From Owenia fusiformis (taxonomy: Eukaryota; Annelida; Polychaeta; Sabellida; Oweniidae), in assembly GCA_903813345.2 (NCBI GenBank), contig CAIIXF020000004.1, positions 31,623,985 through 31,683,984 on the forward strand: a stretch of DNA of 60,000 nucleotides, written 5' to 3'. The position numbers were made by a program, and so were the translations under genes. Every line of letters begins with the position of its first letter. The stretch's first letter is position 1. Below, piece by piece: positions 21,931-34,293 of the stretch. The notes under the pieces were generated by a model. It was given only the letters and a program-made list of their open reading frames with translations. It was not told the DNA's origin and made no database searches.

Positions 21931-24424
21931 ACAAAAAGTCAAAATTTTGATGATGCCATTTAGGTTGCAAAATATCTATAATTTCTTAAAACATGCTTTC
22001 CATTCATGCTTTTACATTTGTTCAATTTTTAGAATGATGTTAACGACGTATTGTATGTTGCACTGTTAGATACATATTTAACTTTATTTCAACTTATATT
22101 TGAAATGGTGGTAATTTGAATATCGATGAAACAAAAAGGTGACAACTGTTTTACAAAAATCTATAAAATAACATTTAAAGACATGAAGAATTATAGTGAA
22201 TGAATGATAAGAATGTTAACACTTTACACGGGGCCTTTTAGGATAATTATTGCTTAAAACACCCAGAAGACACAGCCCTGACAAAATAAAATCACTCAAG
22301 TGGTGAGGAATAACATCATATACCATCATATCATATGTTTATTTGAACGCGAACTGTTTATTGATTGTATGTTATTTAGTTTAGCTATTTTACTTTCGTT
22401 TTGGTCGATGAATCGTTATATGTAGGCATTTTACATCTATTTTTAAAGTGGAACTAAGAACAGGTTGACTTCTGCGAACTTCTTCGAAGTTAGCGGCTTC
22501 GCTATATTTAGACATTCTACATTAAAAAACGCGTTTCTTCGAAAAGGCTAACCAAAAACGGATTAAAGAACTTCTGCGAAGTACAGCCTTTCCAGAAAAT
22601 ATCCATTCAAGCTTTTCTTCGTTTCGTTTTATTTCGTTTCCTTTTTCGTTTTTGGTTATTTTCTGAAAAGAAGAAAATCGTTTCATAATGACATGTAGAT
22701 TAAACCGATTCCTTTAACTTGTGTCTAAAGGTGAAGTTTATGTAACTTACATGTAACTTGATTAATAAGTCTATATTGTGTTTTAAGTCACGGTTTTCTT
22801 TTAAATTGTATTGTATTAACTATTAATGTCTACGATCTTAATCCTAATAAAATAACAAGACGAGGCGTGTGTGGTTGGTTGAGGGCTGACGTTTGTTTAC
22901 ATGCAGTCTAAAATGATGTGGGATAGACAAAATCCGGTCTTAAAGTCCATAAGGTACATCAACTTTTCAACATCCATCAGCATACTTGACGCCAGTCAGA
23001 ATTAGCTTAAATATTTGAATGATAAAATGTGCCTATCCTAAAGTTTCTGTACATCAAATTTTATGTCAATACCTTAATTTCATGATACTTTTCTAGCCTT
23101 TTATAAAAAATGTTGCAACATTTTTGGAACATCCTGTAGTTCTAACATCTCTATCAAGTGGCATATCAAGTGGCAAACCTCGAAGCCTCAAAATAAATGG
23201 CTTGTATTTATCAGCGAAGCCTAGAGAGTATTTTTTAAGCTTTTATCTATAAAAGTATTACCTTTACCTAAGGGCTGTAATCACTAAAATAGTATGTCTT
23301 GGCTTAAAATCTAAATATTTTGAGTACACCTTGTTATATCTTATAAGCTTGGACACATTACTTATTGATCACCCCTCGTATATCAATTATGCTGCATTTA
23401 ATCGAATATTGCTATCAAAATGTTGAAAAATTCAAAATATCTAGTCGATTAAGGGGTACTAACGTTGGATTCATTAGACCATTTCCACGTTAGCTTAACG
23501 GGGTATATTTAATATTTTTAAATAACATTACAATGATGGGATAGATACAATAAATCGATGCAGTCATTTTTTATTTATTGCTGTAAAATACTTCTTTTAG
23601 AAAAGGCCCACGTTTGTGCCATTGTACGCTAAATTGTTAAATTGTGGGGCGGATTTGAGTGTAAAATTAGGTTTAAAATAAAATATATAAAAAAAACGTT
23701 CACACCTAAAGGAACGACGATTCACATTGGAGACATACTTTTTCAAGAAATTAATAATTTCGACCACCCTACTAATTAATAGTTTTTTTTCATTTCGTGA
23801 GCAACTTAACAGCTAATTAAATATAATGAAAATAAGAAACATTTAGAAATGTGCCTTTTTTGTACCTAGATATTTTTCAAGAAAACCTTAATTGTAGAAA
23901 GAATTTGGTCGACATTGACATAGAAAAAGAATTGTTTTCAAAAATGTTTGCACACTAAATGACGAGGCGATGATGTCACTTAGGTTGCAAAATGTCTTTA
24001 ATATGTTAAACAATGCTTTTCAGCATCTCGCTTTTAATGAGATTTAAGGAGATCTGCATTTTTAACAATTACAGACCAACTTTATAAACCTGACTTGTGA
24101 ACGGTAACTGTTACGACTCTTTGCTGTTGTGGTGTCTGTTTGCCTTAGAGTAATATAATCTATGTTTTAAATACATTTAAGCCAGGGGCCATAAAATGGT
24201 ATATTACCTGTCTCATTCTTTCACACAGTTGCTTACTAGATTACTGATTCACCAGAAGAGACCAATACCTAGAACGACTTGACATTTCGACGATTTCCCC
24301 GAACTACAAAACGAAAGTACTTGAGTTCTTTTACCTGGACGGTTGCCAGGCAGCAGTATCAGTCATCCATCTCTTACTTTATCCATTTGTTAGAAAAGTG
24401 CATTCCCATATATGAATTTTATGA
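21931..24424. other. AT-rich interval, nothing recognised
   Basis: No gene, transposon end or strong tandem repeat was identified on either strand. A CTTCGAAG-rich patch lies at 22470-22650. Confidence 0.45.
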
Positions 24425-24428
24425 TTAA

Positions 24429-25720
24429 CCCTAATGTGTACAGGGGATGGGTCAGATGACCCCCCCCCTCCGGATTTTTCCCCGGTACTTCTTTGCCATG
24501 AAAAATATATTTTTATAGCCGTCGTTCCTATAGCTACAGATAAAAGATCATTTTTGGTGCAAAAATCGAGGTGATCGGGGGTAATTTGGCTGACTCAGGA
24601 TGGTGGAATATTGGGATTTTTTCAGAAATTGCTTGAAAATCACACCATCTCTATGATTTTAGAGAATAAAAATATTAACCTCGTTCTTTTTACTTTCTTT
24701 TGGATATAGATCATATAGAATACTAAATACCCTTTCTAACAAGCCATATTACAAAGAAATCTGCCTTTTATTGACTGATTGTTAGATGTCTGCAAAACAA
24801 TATAACCATATCTTTATTTGTGTTGTAGAAATATTTTTTTGTCTCCCCTACCCCAAGATTTTTCCGTTTCGCGGCTATTTTTAGTCATTTTCCATCTTAA
24901 TATGCATAATTTACAAACTTAAAAGTTTTTGTTTTTGAGAAAAAAAAAATTCTGTCATCTCGGGTTGCTTTATTTTTGCTTTAATTATTTGTCATAAATC
25001 AATAAATATAGAGCCAAACATGTGATTCTATGTAATATTTTGATTATGTACCAGAAGGGGCATATAGCATCTATAATTAGAAGCAAAATAAACCATGAAC
25101 ATATGTCAATGATGCAACTTTGGCTCAAATACACTGATTTTTAACTCGCGACATTGTGTTTATACTAGCCGAGATGCACTGAAAACAAATTTTCTCAGCT
25201 AATACCTAACCAATATCCAAAATTTTAACACTCTATTATAGCCAGGGGTATGTCCCAGGAGGTTACTTTTAAAAATGTTATCTGTTCAGTATCTTAGGTC
25301 CTGGGCTGTGATTTGTTTCTCATCCCCCATTTTTCGATATTTCATTTCGTCAAATTTTCGACCAAATTACCTATCGCTGGATCTAGGAAAGGTATTTAAC
25401 CACGGTTTTATGTCCAAAAAAGGTAGATACTATATACATTTATCACATTTAGTATAATTTTCTGGCTAAAAAGCATTACATGTTGTTTTTGACTGAAAAA
25501 AGGAAAAAGACGCAAAAAAGCTCACCCCTATGATACTTTGACCTACTTTTGACCCCATTTGACCTACTTATTTTGAAATTTGAATGCATTACCCTCGAGA
25601 TTTTAAATGACCTACAATATGGTACCTCACTTTTTACTGTACCTCTTCAACTTTTGAAACGCCATGGGGGTCACCCCCCAGTCCATTAGTGTTATGAAAA
25701 CTACGTTGTACACATTAGGG
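24429..25720. mobile_element. piggyBac-like TTAA element (non-autonomous)
   Basis: Perfect TTAA duplications (24425-24428, 25721-25724) flank ends CCCTAATGTGTACA and TGTACACATTAGGG, perfectly inverted over 14 bases. TTAA targets with CCC ends are the hallmark of the piggyBac superfamily. The 1,292-bp interior has no transposase frame, only short frames. C-rich and G-rich tracts (near 24461 and 25666) lie just inside each end. Confidence 0.88.
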
Positions 25721-25849
25721 TTAACTCTGCTTTTCGAAAGAAGCATCTTACTAAATGATGCACACTGTTACACTTGAGACAATCTCGCCATATTCTGTAA
25801 AAATCTTAGATAGATATCTTCCCTGTGTAGTTTTAGCTCACATAATCAC

Positions 25850-26450
25850 TCCGACTTGTCCGTCTGTCTGCCTGTCCGTCCGTTTGCTGTTCGTCAGTCT
25901 GTCTGTCCATAGAATAGTGGCAAATTTGAAAACCTCTGTCGATAGGATTCGCGTTTTTTATTATTTTTGTATCACTTAAATACATAACCCCCGTGACTCC
26001 TGGTTCCAAAGCTCACCTATTTTCAAAATGGCCGCCATTCTTGTCTCGCAAAATCCACTTTTTGACCATTTTAATAAAACCTCGGTCGATAGGTTTCCCG
26101 TTTTAAGTTTTTTTGCTCAACATAAGTACAGAAAACTTTCCCATGACGCTCTGTTCAAAAGCTTCCCTATCTTAAAAATAGCCGCTCATTTCTTCTCGCA
26201 AAATTCACTTTTGAACAATTTATAAATAATATCCTGCATTGTAAAAAGCCTAGTGACTGTTAACAGTAGTTTTATAAAATAATTTTGTAAGAAAAAATCG
26301 GCAAAAATGTATATCCGCTTTTTATTAACCATTTAGTTTAGTCTTTATAAATAATTTCAGGGACCCTGCATTGTAAAAAGCCATTTAACTGAAAACAGTC
26401 AATTTATGAAATAATTTTGTAAAACAATTGCCCAAATTTTCTATCCTTTT
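25850..26450. repeat. GTCCGTCTG-type simple sequence and short tandem repeats
   Basis: 25857-25912 is a run of CTGTCCGTCTG words. Three diverged ~145-bp units follow, each with a GTCGATAGG or CTCGCAAAAT block (25918, 26070 and about 26190). A ~127-bp pair then follows, with CTGCATTGTAAAAAGCC at 26237 and about 26364. Open frames here are repeat by-products. Confidence 0.65.
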
Positions 26451-27284
26451 TGTATTTTTAGCCATTTAAGTTATCATTGATTTGTCCATCTGTCTCTAAG
26501 TCAGTCCACATTAGTGGCACCTTTGAAAAGCTCTTATAAGCTGTCAATAAGATTCTCAGCCAATCATAGAAAGCATTCAAAGATCATTTAGAACCATTTA
26601 AAATCAAATCAAATTTGTAGACTATCTGTTTTTTTAATTTTCTTGGATTTTACCTATCATTCAGTTGTACTACAATACAACATCATTTGAGCCAAAATTT
26701 CATTGTACTAATATATGTTTTCTGGAGAGCAAGATAATCCTTCTGTTGCAAATCGAGGCATCAAAATAGACTCACAAAAACCTATGTCTAGCCTTTTTGA
26801 AAAGTGATGTAGCTTAAATAAAGAGCTTAATGATATAATTTGAACATTTTGATGACAAGTTAAGTTTTCATGGCATCTATTTGACCCTATAGTTCTCTGG
26901 GAATGTATTGAAAATCGAGCATAACACATTTTGGTTGCCTAGCAGATTTAAACAGACAAGTATCTGTGTTATTCAAATCCCATTTGTCATTTAATACATT
27001 GACATTGTTGTTACTTTGTAGTATGCATCAACATCATCAATGCATTGTCGTTACAATTCATCGAGCGTGTCATACTAACCTCCTAGGTCAACATTTTTAA
27101 GCAGTAATAGATTGAGCAAAACAAAATACCTGATTCCAATGAATATCTACTTCATGTATTCATGTCACTAGATGTAGGAAGTATTTTGAAAGCTTGTAAA
27201 GCATGTGCTGCGTTTTCCTTATACGTAGCAATGAATTGAGTATATTATTCCGAGGGATATTATCATCCCAACAACTGAATAACA
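26451..27284. other. Interval without recognised features
   Basis: AT-rich, with no family or repeat boundary recognised on either strand. Confidence 0.4.
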
Positions 27285-27779
27285 TTTTATTATGCACCTC
27301 ATTAAAATACTCAAATCTGATTGGTTCTTAGTTGCTTGTAATTTGGCAATACTCTGCTCTTTTCTGAAAACTGCCTGATATTTTTTTAATATCTGACCCT
27401 TTCGAGAAAAAGGGTTGGATATTTTTTTCAATGTTTTTGCAACATTCCCACTTCAGAGTTTTATTTCTTAATAACTGGAGTACTACTTAAAGCTTACATC
27501 TGAAACTGGCGGAAAATAAAAGAAAAAAATGCACTTAATCAATCACAATTACCCTTATCATTCAAAAGTTACATATAATTCTGCAAGAACGTCTCGAATA
27601 AATAAAAATTAAATTCCCGGGGCAAATATTTTCGTCCAGTTTAGCGAATAAACTGGCCGGAAGTCGTCTGAGTTTTGAAAGAAAAAATAAATGTCAAAAT
27701 AATGTCAACTAAACGACAGTTTAAGCCTGTAATTAAGTAAGTACTCCACTTAACTTTGATTGGGAGGTGCATAATAAAA
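27285..27779. mobile_element. ~495-bp inverted-repeat element
   Basis: TTTTATTATGCACCTC at the left is mirrored by GAGGTGCATAATAAAA at the right, and CAAATCTGATTGG faces a diverged CTTTGATTGGG inside. It abuts a hairpin element on its right side. No coding capacity. Confidence 0.65.
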
Positions 27780-27921
27780 CAAATACTGGATGATCAGGAG
27801 CTGGATATGGCCAGAATACCTATCCTCGAAAAAATATTGGGCTTGGCTGCCGCCTCGCCCAATATTTTTTCTCGAATAGGTATTCTGCCATATCCAGCTC
27901 CTGATCATCCAGTGTTTGTTT
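27777..27921. mobile_element. 145-bp near-perfect hairpin element
   Basis: Arms of about 65 bases, from AAACAAATACTGGATGATC to GATCATCCAGTGTTTGTTT, match almost completely around a GGCTGCCGCCTCG loop. Such length and identity imply recent origin. The minus-strand open frame over it is caused by the symmetry. Confidence 0.8.
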
Positions 27922-27922
27922 A

Positions 27923-28875
27923 ATACCATGGTCAAGAGCAAAAAAAAGATAATTTTGGAAAAATGAAAAATTTTGAAAAAATGTAAATTTTGGAAAAATA
28001 AAAAAATGTTTTTTTTAAAATTAATTGTTGGAGAAAAAATGTAATTTTTTTAAATTTACCTGGGATGATATCAACATCATCCCTAATATCATCCCTCTAA
28101 ACCTGATATCATCCCTGATATCGTCCCTGTCCCAAATATGTGATTTATCACTTGCTATTAAAATCACCAAGATGGTCGAGATCTAGAACAATCTCCAACG
28201 AAATTAGCCTGATATGAAGTCCCTTCCTTCATTTGCCTCCTTTAAAACACCCTATGCAGACAGAGCCTGTGGGAAATATTGGGTGCGGAGCAAATGAGCG
28301 GAGGGTGCGGAGCTAACGGTCATTTTTGAATTTAAATTTGGGATATTTCTGAAACTAAGCCGTTTTTGGACTTCAAATACACCAAGATATGTGTATTTGA
28401 CACCAAATATAATACAATTGTGAAAATAGTAGCGCAATTCATTCTATAGCGACGCAGTGTGCCTTAAACCTTTCCCAGACCTATATATTTTGAAATTATC
28501 CTTTTAATACTGAGTCCCTAGCATTCATAAAAAATGGTGTTCAAGGTACACTATCTATACAAATTAGTTTTGCATCTTGGAAGCCAGGCAGTATCTGTGT
28601 GATTTTATAAAGTTCGGAAATGTTTTTCAGATATGAGCCCCCTCTAAATATTGGGTGCGGAGGAGCTCCATAAACGTAACTCCGCACCCAATATTTAGAG
28701 GGGGCTCATATCTGAAGAACATTTCCGTCTGTTATTGAAAGCGGACATACAATGCCAAAAGGCGATTTGCCGGATGATTGTGTATTATGCCATGAAAAAT
28801 ATATCAATGAAATAAACCTATTATTTAAAAAAATCACTTGCTATTATATATCTGATATTGCTCTGACCATGGTAT
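27923..28875. mobile_element. Inverted-repeat element carrying a 114-bp hairpin
   Basis: ATACCATGGTCAAGAGCA faces TGCTCTGACCATGGTAT with one indel. Inside are AT-rich sequence, repeated CATCCCTGATATC words (28077-28128), and the hairpin at 28615-28728. A partial relative of the hairpin arm (GGGAAATATTGGGTGCGGAG) is at about 28271-28290. Confidence 0.6.
28615..28728. repeat. Hairpin with ~48-bp arms
   Basis: CGGAAATGTTTTTCAGATAT through ATTGGGTGCGGAG is repeated in inverse orientation after a short loop (28663-28679). Only an occasional mismatch is seen. Confidence 0.85.
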
Positions 28876-29031
28876 AAATACAGAATATCACATCATTTTG
28901 AGTGATATCATTTTTATCGCCGAGTTGATATCAAATATCAACACGAGTGAGCGAAGCGAATGAGTGTTGGTATTTGATATCTACGAGGCGATAAAATGAT
29001 ATCACGAGAAATTATGTGATATTGGGTTTAT
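28874..29031. mobile_element. Hairpin element with CGAGTGAGCGAAGCGAA loop
   Basis: Arms of about 70 bases built of GATATCA/TGATATC words surround the loop CGAGTGAGCGAAGCGAATG. The loop matches, in reverse complement, the one in the hairpin at 15110-15243, which also has GATATC-type arms. Confidence 0.78.
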
Positions 29032-30689
29032 CCCATGATTACAATCACCTTGTGATGTTCTGATCCAATTTCCAGGACATTGGCAGACAATATAAACTAG
29101 AAATTAGAATATCAATTGAATATTTGAAACACTTTATTTTAACAATTAAAAGTAAATAACATGATATAGTTCGTCATAAATACCATTTTAATCGATAGTT
29201 AGCAGCCTTCTAATCAAATTATATACACAATCGTAATTCAATACACCAATGAAACTTAAAGAAAATAAATGAACGGACCTATTTTCTCAAAAGAGAATAA
29301 ATTATCTGACTTAATTTCCAACAATATTGTGGCGCGAAATGCAAATGTGATATCACACGGATATGCGTGAGATAAACGATATCACACGCATATGAGTTTG
29401 ATAAACGATTTTCTGGAAAATATCACACGGATTTCAATAATATCAGAAATATCAATAGCTGTAATTGTACAGATAACACATTAATCGTGGGATAAGGTGT
29501 GAAATCACCTTGATACACGGAAAGTGAGAAAGCTTCTCCACCCTACTCGATTTCGAATACAGAATCATCAATATTTTGTGTCGTCTTACAAGCAATGATT
29601 CATGTACATTACGTGGAAATTTCAATTCAAAAAACAAAACAAAAATAAGAGCATTTGGTAAGGTACTGTTTGATCGAGCCTCGTATTTCAACCTTAACAA
29701 AATGAAAATATCATGCTTATCTCTTACGTCACTGGCGTCATATGAATAGCTGGCTGCATTTCTTAGAATTTACTGTATTTCATTCGTTTGCTAGAAGACG
29801 AGAAACTGATTTTTCGAAATCGCATGGAACCCCATCATGGAATACCACGGCCCTGTCTTCTTAGAGAACATAGATCGCCATGGAATATGGTATAGGGTAA
29901 ATCGACTGACAAATCAAATTCGTAATAACAATACACATTTTAAACGTCACTTCTCAAAGGGAATTCTCAACAAACTGGAAAGCAGCTGCATAGCAACGGT
30001 GTAATAAACAATTTCTGATCGCAAACCGTCAATTCCTTGCAAAGTCCTAACTATTCACTTATTTCTAACAGTTCCTACGAATAATTACATATTTTTCGTA
30101 CGAATGAATTATTATAATATTAGAAATAAATAAATTGATTTACCGTGTACGTCAACTTTTCTTGAAAGAGTAAACTTCCCTGGAATTTTAAGATTGTATG
30201 GGAAGCCCCGCCCCCCTCGAATGGCAGGATTGGCACGGAAAGTCAGAGCAACTAAACACAGACAGGGTTTTAGATGCGATGTGTATCAGAATGATAAATA
30301 CACACTACCCTACCACGTGGCCACGTTTAAAAGAGAAACAGGGTACGGTTAAGTTGCAAGTGGAGGACATGGGTTTAATTCCGTATTTCTGAACGTAAAA
30401 TACATTTTACATTTATTTCTAGTGTTTGTTTAGTCCACCCGCTATAGCTCAGGGTTACCAATATCGCTTGGTCCCCGGTTCAGACAAGTTTGTTTGTGCG
30501 TTATATAATTCTGGGTGTTTGAGTGAGTGGTTCACGACTCGTATAAAACGCCGTGGTGTGGACTTGTGGAACCCGAAGACGTCATCCATCCAAAGAATAT
30601 GTAGCGATGAACTCGTTCCTAGGGGATCATCAGTGTCCTGTAAATATCGAAATATAAATTCGCATTTTTCGTGATGTATTATCAAAATG
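29032..30689. other. Upstream flank of the GIMAP cluster
   Basis: ATATCACACGGATATGCGTG-type words recur at 29347-29430. A GCCCCGCCCCCC GC-box-like motif is at about 30204. Overlapping open frames on both strands at 30426-30685 show no family resemblance. No gene was recognised. Confidence 0.4.
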
Positions 30690-30780
30690 CTGATTGGTCT
30701 ATTCGACTAGCCAATCCCGTCCATACAGTATTATATACTGCAGTTATATAGACGCATGTACAGTGATTCGTAACACTTTT
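30690..30780 (+). promoter_or_regulatory. CCAAT/TATA promoter of GIMAP gene A
   Basis: An inverted CCAAT box (ATTGG, 30693-30697) and a direct one (CCAAT, 30711-30715) lie about 30-50 bases upstream of TTATATAG (TATA at 30745-30751). Transcription would start near 30775 and give a 5' UTR of about 85 bases before the ATG at 30861. Spacing and order fit a classical focused animal promoter. No convincing interferon or NF-kB site was seen by eye. Confidence 0.5.
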
Positions 30781-30860
30781 TCGAGACACACAGAGAAAGT
30801 TCCTCACATCGTATTCTTCGTTTATCAACGCGTAGCTGCGCAATTTGAGCACTCGTCGAA

Positions 30861-30888
30861 ATGGCTGGACAGCAAACACCCACCAACG
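30861..30888 (+). CDS. Probable first coding exon of GIMAP gene A
   Basis: ATG followed by eight more codons (start MAGQQTPTN) and one base of a tenth, then the donor GTATGT at 30889. This leaves the message in phase 1. All four GIMAP terminal exons downstream need a phase-1 donor; joining to exon A would complete a Gly codon just before the DIRI start of the G domain. Short flexible N-termini ahead of the P-loop are usual in this family. The exon lies 85 bases downstream of a CCAAT/TATA promoter. It could also splice to B, C or D. Linkage over the 7-kb intron is inferred. Confidence 0.5.
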
Positions 30889-31092
30889 GTATGTATTGAA
30901 TATTTTGATGCCATTTTGATTAAAATGAAAATCAAGAATCCGAAATATATGCTGTATTTTTTAATTTCTCTTTCTGTCTCATATAATGTTTTTTGATTAT
31001 ATTTTTGTGTTAGTTATATAACAAAAATCGTTTTTCTACTTGAAACCATTTGTGTACCAATGCAGTTAAAAGTCGATCTGTGCTTCAGTATA

Positions 31093-31920
31093 ATCACCCC
31101 ATGCAGACAGATCGCCTAAAATTACGTTCGTATGATGCGAGACTCGACATTCACCGGGAATTTAGAAAAAAGTTGCCACCCATGAAGCAAATTAATTTTT
31201 CCTGCTTATAAATGATGAATGACATTCACATTGAGTTCTATAAGTATGAGAGTACCACGTCGTCTTGATATTTCAAGGCAATTTGATGGTTTGAATAGTG
31301 ATGGCGATGATTAGAATTGCGATGTAAAGAGAAAACCGCAACGGATATTTGTAGAATTCTTTAAAAAACGAAGAAATATACATCACATATCGAATTTTTA
31401 CAAAACAGAAAAAACATTTATAAATGGTAAGGCCTGCAGGTCCAATTCCACCTGGTAGCATTAACATTGGTCTCGTGTATGTCATACAATTAATATTTGA
31501 AACACAACTTCGAACTTATGATCGGACATAAGTATGATGTGTACTTCAAAGTAATAAAGTAATACTAGTATCATACCAATGTCAGAACAAAAATGTTCGA
31601 ATAGCAGTTGCGTTTTAAATATTAATTGTGCGACACATACGAGATCAATGGAATGCTACCATGGGGAATCCGAATCGGACCTGAAGACTTTACAATTGTA
31701 CATGTTTTTTTTGTGTTTCGGAAAATTCGATACGTGATGTATATTTTTTAGTCACCGCCATCATTTTTCAAACGACGTTATCTTGAAATATCAAGACATC
31801 ATGCTATTCTCATACTTATAAAACTTAATTTGGCTGTCATTCATCATTATCAAGCAGTAAAAAATTAGTTTGCTCCATTGGTGACAAATTATTTAAGTTA
31901 TTCTGTCTGCATGGGGTGAT
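31093..31920. mobile_element. 828-bp inverted-repeat element in the intron
   Basis: ATCACCCCATGCAGACAGA faces TCTGTCTGCATGGGGTGAT. Inner blocks also mirror each other, such as GATGAATGACA against TGTCATTCATC and CTTGATATTTCAAG against CTTGAAATATCAAG. It is therefore a long foldback. No coding capacity. Confidence 0.82.
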
Positions 31921-32756
31921 AAAAGCCTAAATATTGTTGGAATTAAAATTAACGATATTACAAGTGTTTGGATAAATGATAAAGCAGTGTCCGAACTTTA
32001 CTGTTTCGTTAAGTTGGCCTAAAACAATTTATTCGTAATCCATTGCTATGCAACCGATTTGCTTGTATTATCAACAGCCCTTCCTGGCCGTTCTTTTGAT
32101 GGGTGTTACGTCAGTTCACCTTCTTCATAAAATTATCTTAAATAAGGAATTATCTAAACTGAGACGTTCTTCTAAAATAAAAGCAGGGTCGTTAGTTGTT
32201 GATTTACGAAAGAATTAACAATACGGGACAAGCTGGAATTCATTTGAAAAAGGCATGTTGATGGTTCGATTGAACACAGTTTATCAGAAATAATACGATT
32301 GATCTAAATATCATTCTTTGAACTTTTGTTGGATATTATGCATGGGCCTTACAAGCCTTACCGACGTTTTATTAATCACGGACAATATCAGAAATGTCGT
32401 TATCTTTGTTTTTAGAATTCATGATACGAAAAGTTCAGAAACAATGCCCCGAAACACAAGTTTTTTGTAGGGCTTTGGATTTTGGAAAATAAAATGATAT
32501 CCCCCGGCCAGGTGATGATAAATCGCTTGTTTATAGTAAGGAATTTGGGTCTGTTTTATATTGCATATCTTTTGGGTTCCGGGAAATGGCTCGTTAAGAA
32601 GTAGCAAAGCTTTTAAAAGGGCATAACGACTCTCCTGAATATAGAAGGAAGTTTTTTAGGAATCACTTTAACCGATAGGAATATGAGTAGTTTAGATAAC
32701 ACTTGAATGGTATATTGTTTTTGCTTCTTAATACATATTTGATATACACGGGGCGT

Positions 32757-33730
32757 TCAATAAGTATTGCTAATTTTGCAACCTTCTTTTGTTATCTTGC
32801 CTTTTTCATCATGAAACTTTCACAGCATAAGGAACATATATCTGACATCATTTAATTAATATTTCCTGACAATCAAATAAGTTTTGATAAAGTTATGGTT
32901 ACTATGGCAACCAGTGTCATGGGTATGCGGGGCAATCTTGAGGGTTAACATGATGAATCATAGTTAATATACATCAAATAATAACCATTTTGATTAATAA
33001 AAGCTTTTGATATGGTCAAATTTTGATGTCGTCAGTTTGTATCATGTTTTAACTAACAAAGAGCTATGATTTCAATGAGTATTGTGCATCTGAGAGGAAT
33101 ATTCTCCCTGAATCTCAATCACCTGATGTCTGCAGTGAACACCTTCCTAACCTCACACTTCAAGAATGTGTACCATGGGAGGGGGGGGCGGGGTCTTCAG
33201 TAAGCAACTGTGCATTGATGCTAAGGTTGTCTACTTTGAGTACATCGTGTATTCTATGGCCCATAATCAGCTAGTGCCAAGGGGAGGTTCACTTTTCAAA
33301 AAATTCCAGGGAGGTTCACATTTCACAACGGTGACCCAAAATCACTTGAAAGTGCTCAGGGTGGTGAAAAACAACATGATTTTGAAAGAATTTTTGGTCA
33401 GATGAACCCTCCTGGTCATGGACCTGTGAATTGAATGTGGATCAGGAATTGAATCTGGAATCGATTTGAAACTGTACTACATTCCCAATCGTTAAACAGT
33501 AATATATGAAACTACTTTTAACACTCAAAATGTCTTTCAAGGGTGATGTCAGAACTTTGCCCCCCCCCCCCAATACCCATGACAACGGTTACCATAGTAA
33601 TCATTGCTTTTTCACAATTAAGTTGTTAGTCCAGACATTTTTGTGGACTTATGTCAGATATGTGTCTCTTATGTTGTGAAAGTTTCATGAAGAAAAGAAG
33701 CAAAATAACTTAATTCATAGCAGGGACGAT
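32757..33730. mobile_element. ~1-kb mariner-like inverted-repeat element
   Basis: Left end after TA reads CACGGGGCGTTCAATAAGTA, a form typical of mariner-type ends. Inner arms (about 32780-32945 and 33525-33720) are inverted, for example CATCATGAAACTTTCACA against TGTGAAAGTTTCATGA, and TACTATGGCAACC against GGTTACCATAGTA. The extreme right end has decayed. It contains poly-G (33179-33189) and poly-C (33560-33571) tracts. Confidence 0.7.
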
Positions 33731-34293
33731 CCATACATTCTGATAAAAATGCTCTATTTTGTAATATGTTCCGATATGTCGCTCGTTTTTTCAGAACATA
33801 TAGATTGTGTGATTACACATACAATGTTAAGATATTTTAGCCCCATCTTAGATTAAATCTCAGATAAGGTTGCCATGGTAACCTGTATTTAGGGTAGGCA
33901 GGTCAGTTAAATTATAACGTATAAAATAGATTTTGTTTTTAATTCAATCCTTCATCGGTACCTATTTTAGAAAGATCAAACGCATATTTAGGTCATGGCC
34001 AACTATTAGTTAACCTGTTCCATACCCCAGGTTGCCTTTGTTTGCTAATTTCCAGAGTGGGTTAGTTCTCTCTTCACAATTTTTTTGATACAAATGAATT
34101 TATATAATAGGAATAATAATATATACTGTTGCATATATTCAAGGGAAAGTAGGCATAAAGGATTGATACACTTGACATTGACCAAATCACAATACATCTA
34201 ATAAGCAATGCATAAAGTATTTTCTATGCAATGATTGTACTCACAGTTACTTATTCACTGATAGTGCATTTCTTTATTGTATGGAATAGACTT

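Noticed and set aside
27750-27941. Minus-strand 63-codon frame
   Set aside because: It lies across a near-perfect hairpin, which makes open frames on both strands by symmetry.
30426-30685. Overlapping frames on both strands as a gene upstream of the GIMAP promoter
   Set aside because: No domain, no splice context and no initiation context; less AT-rich DNA alone explains the open frames.
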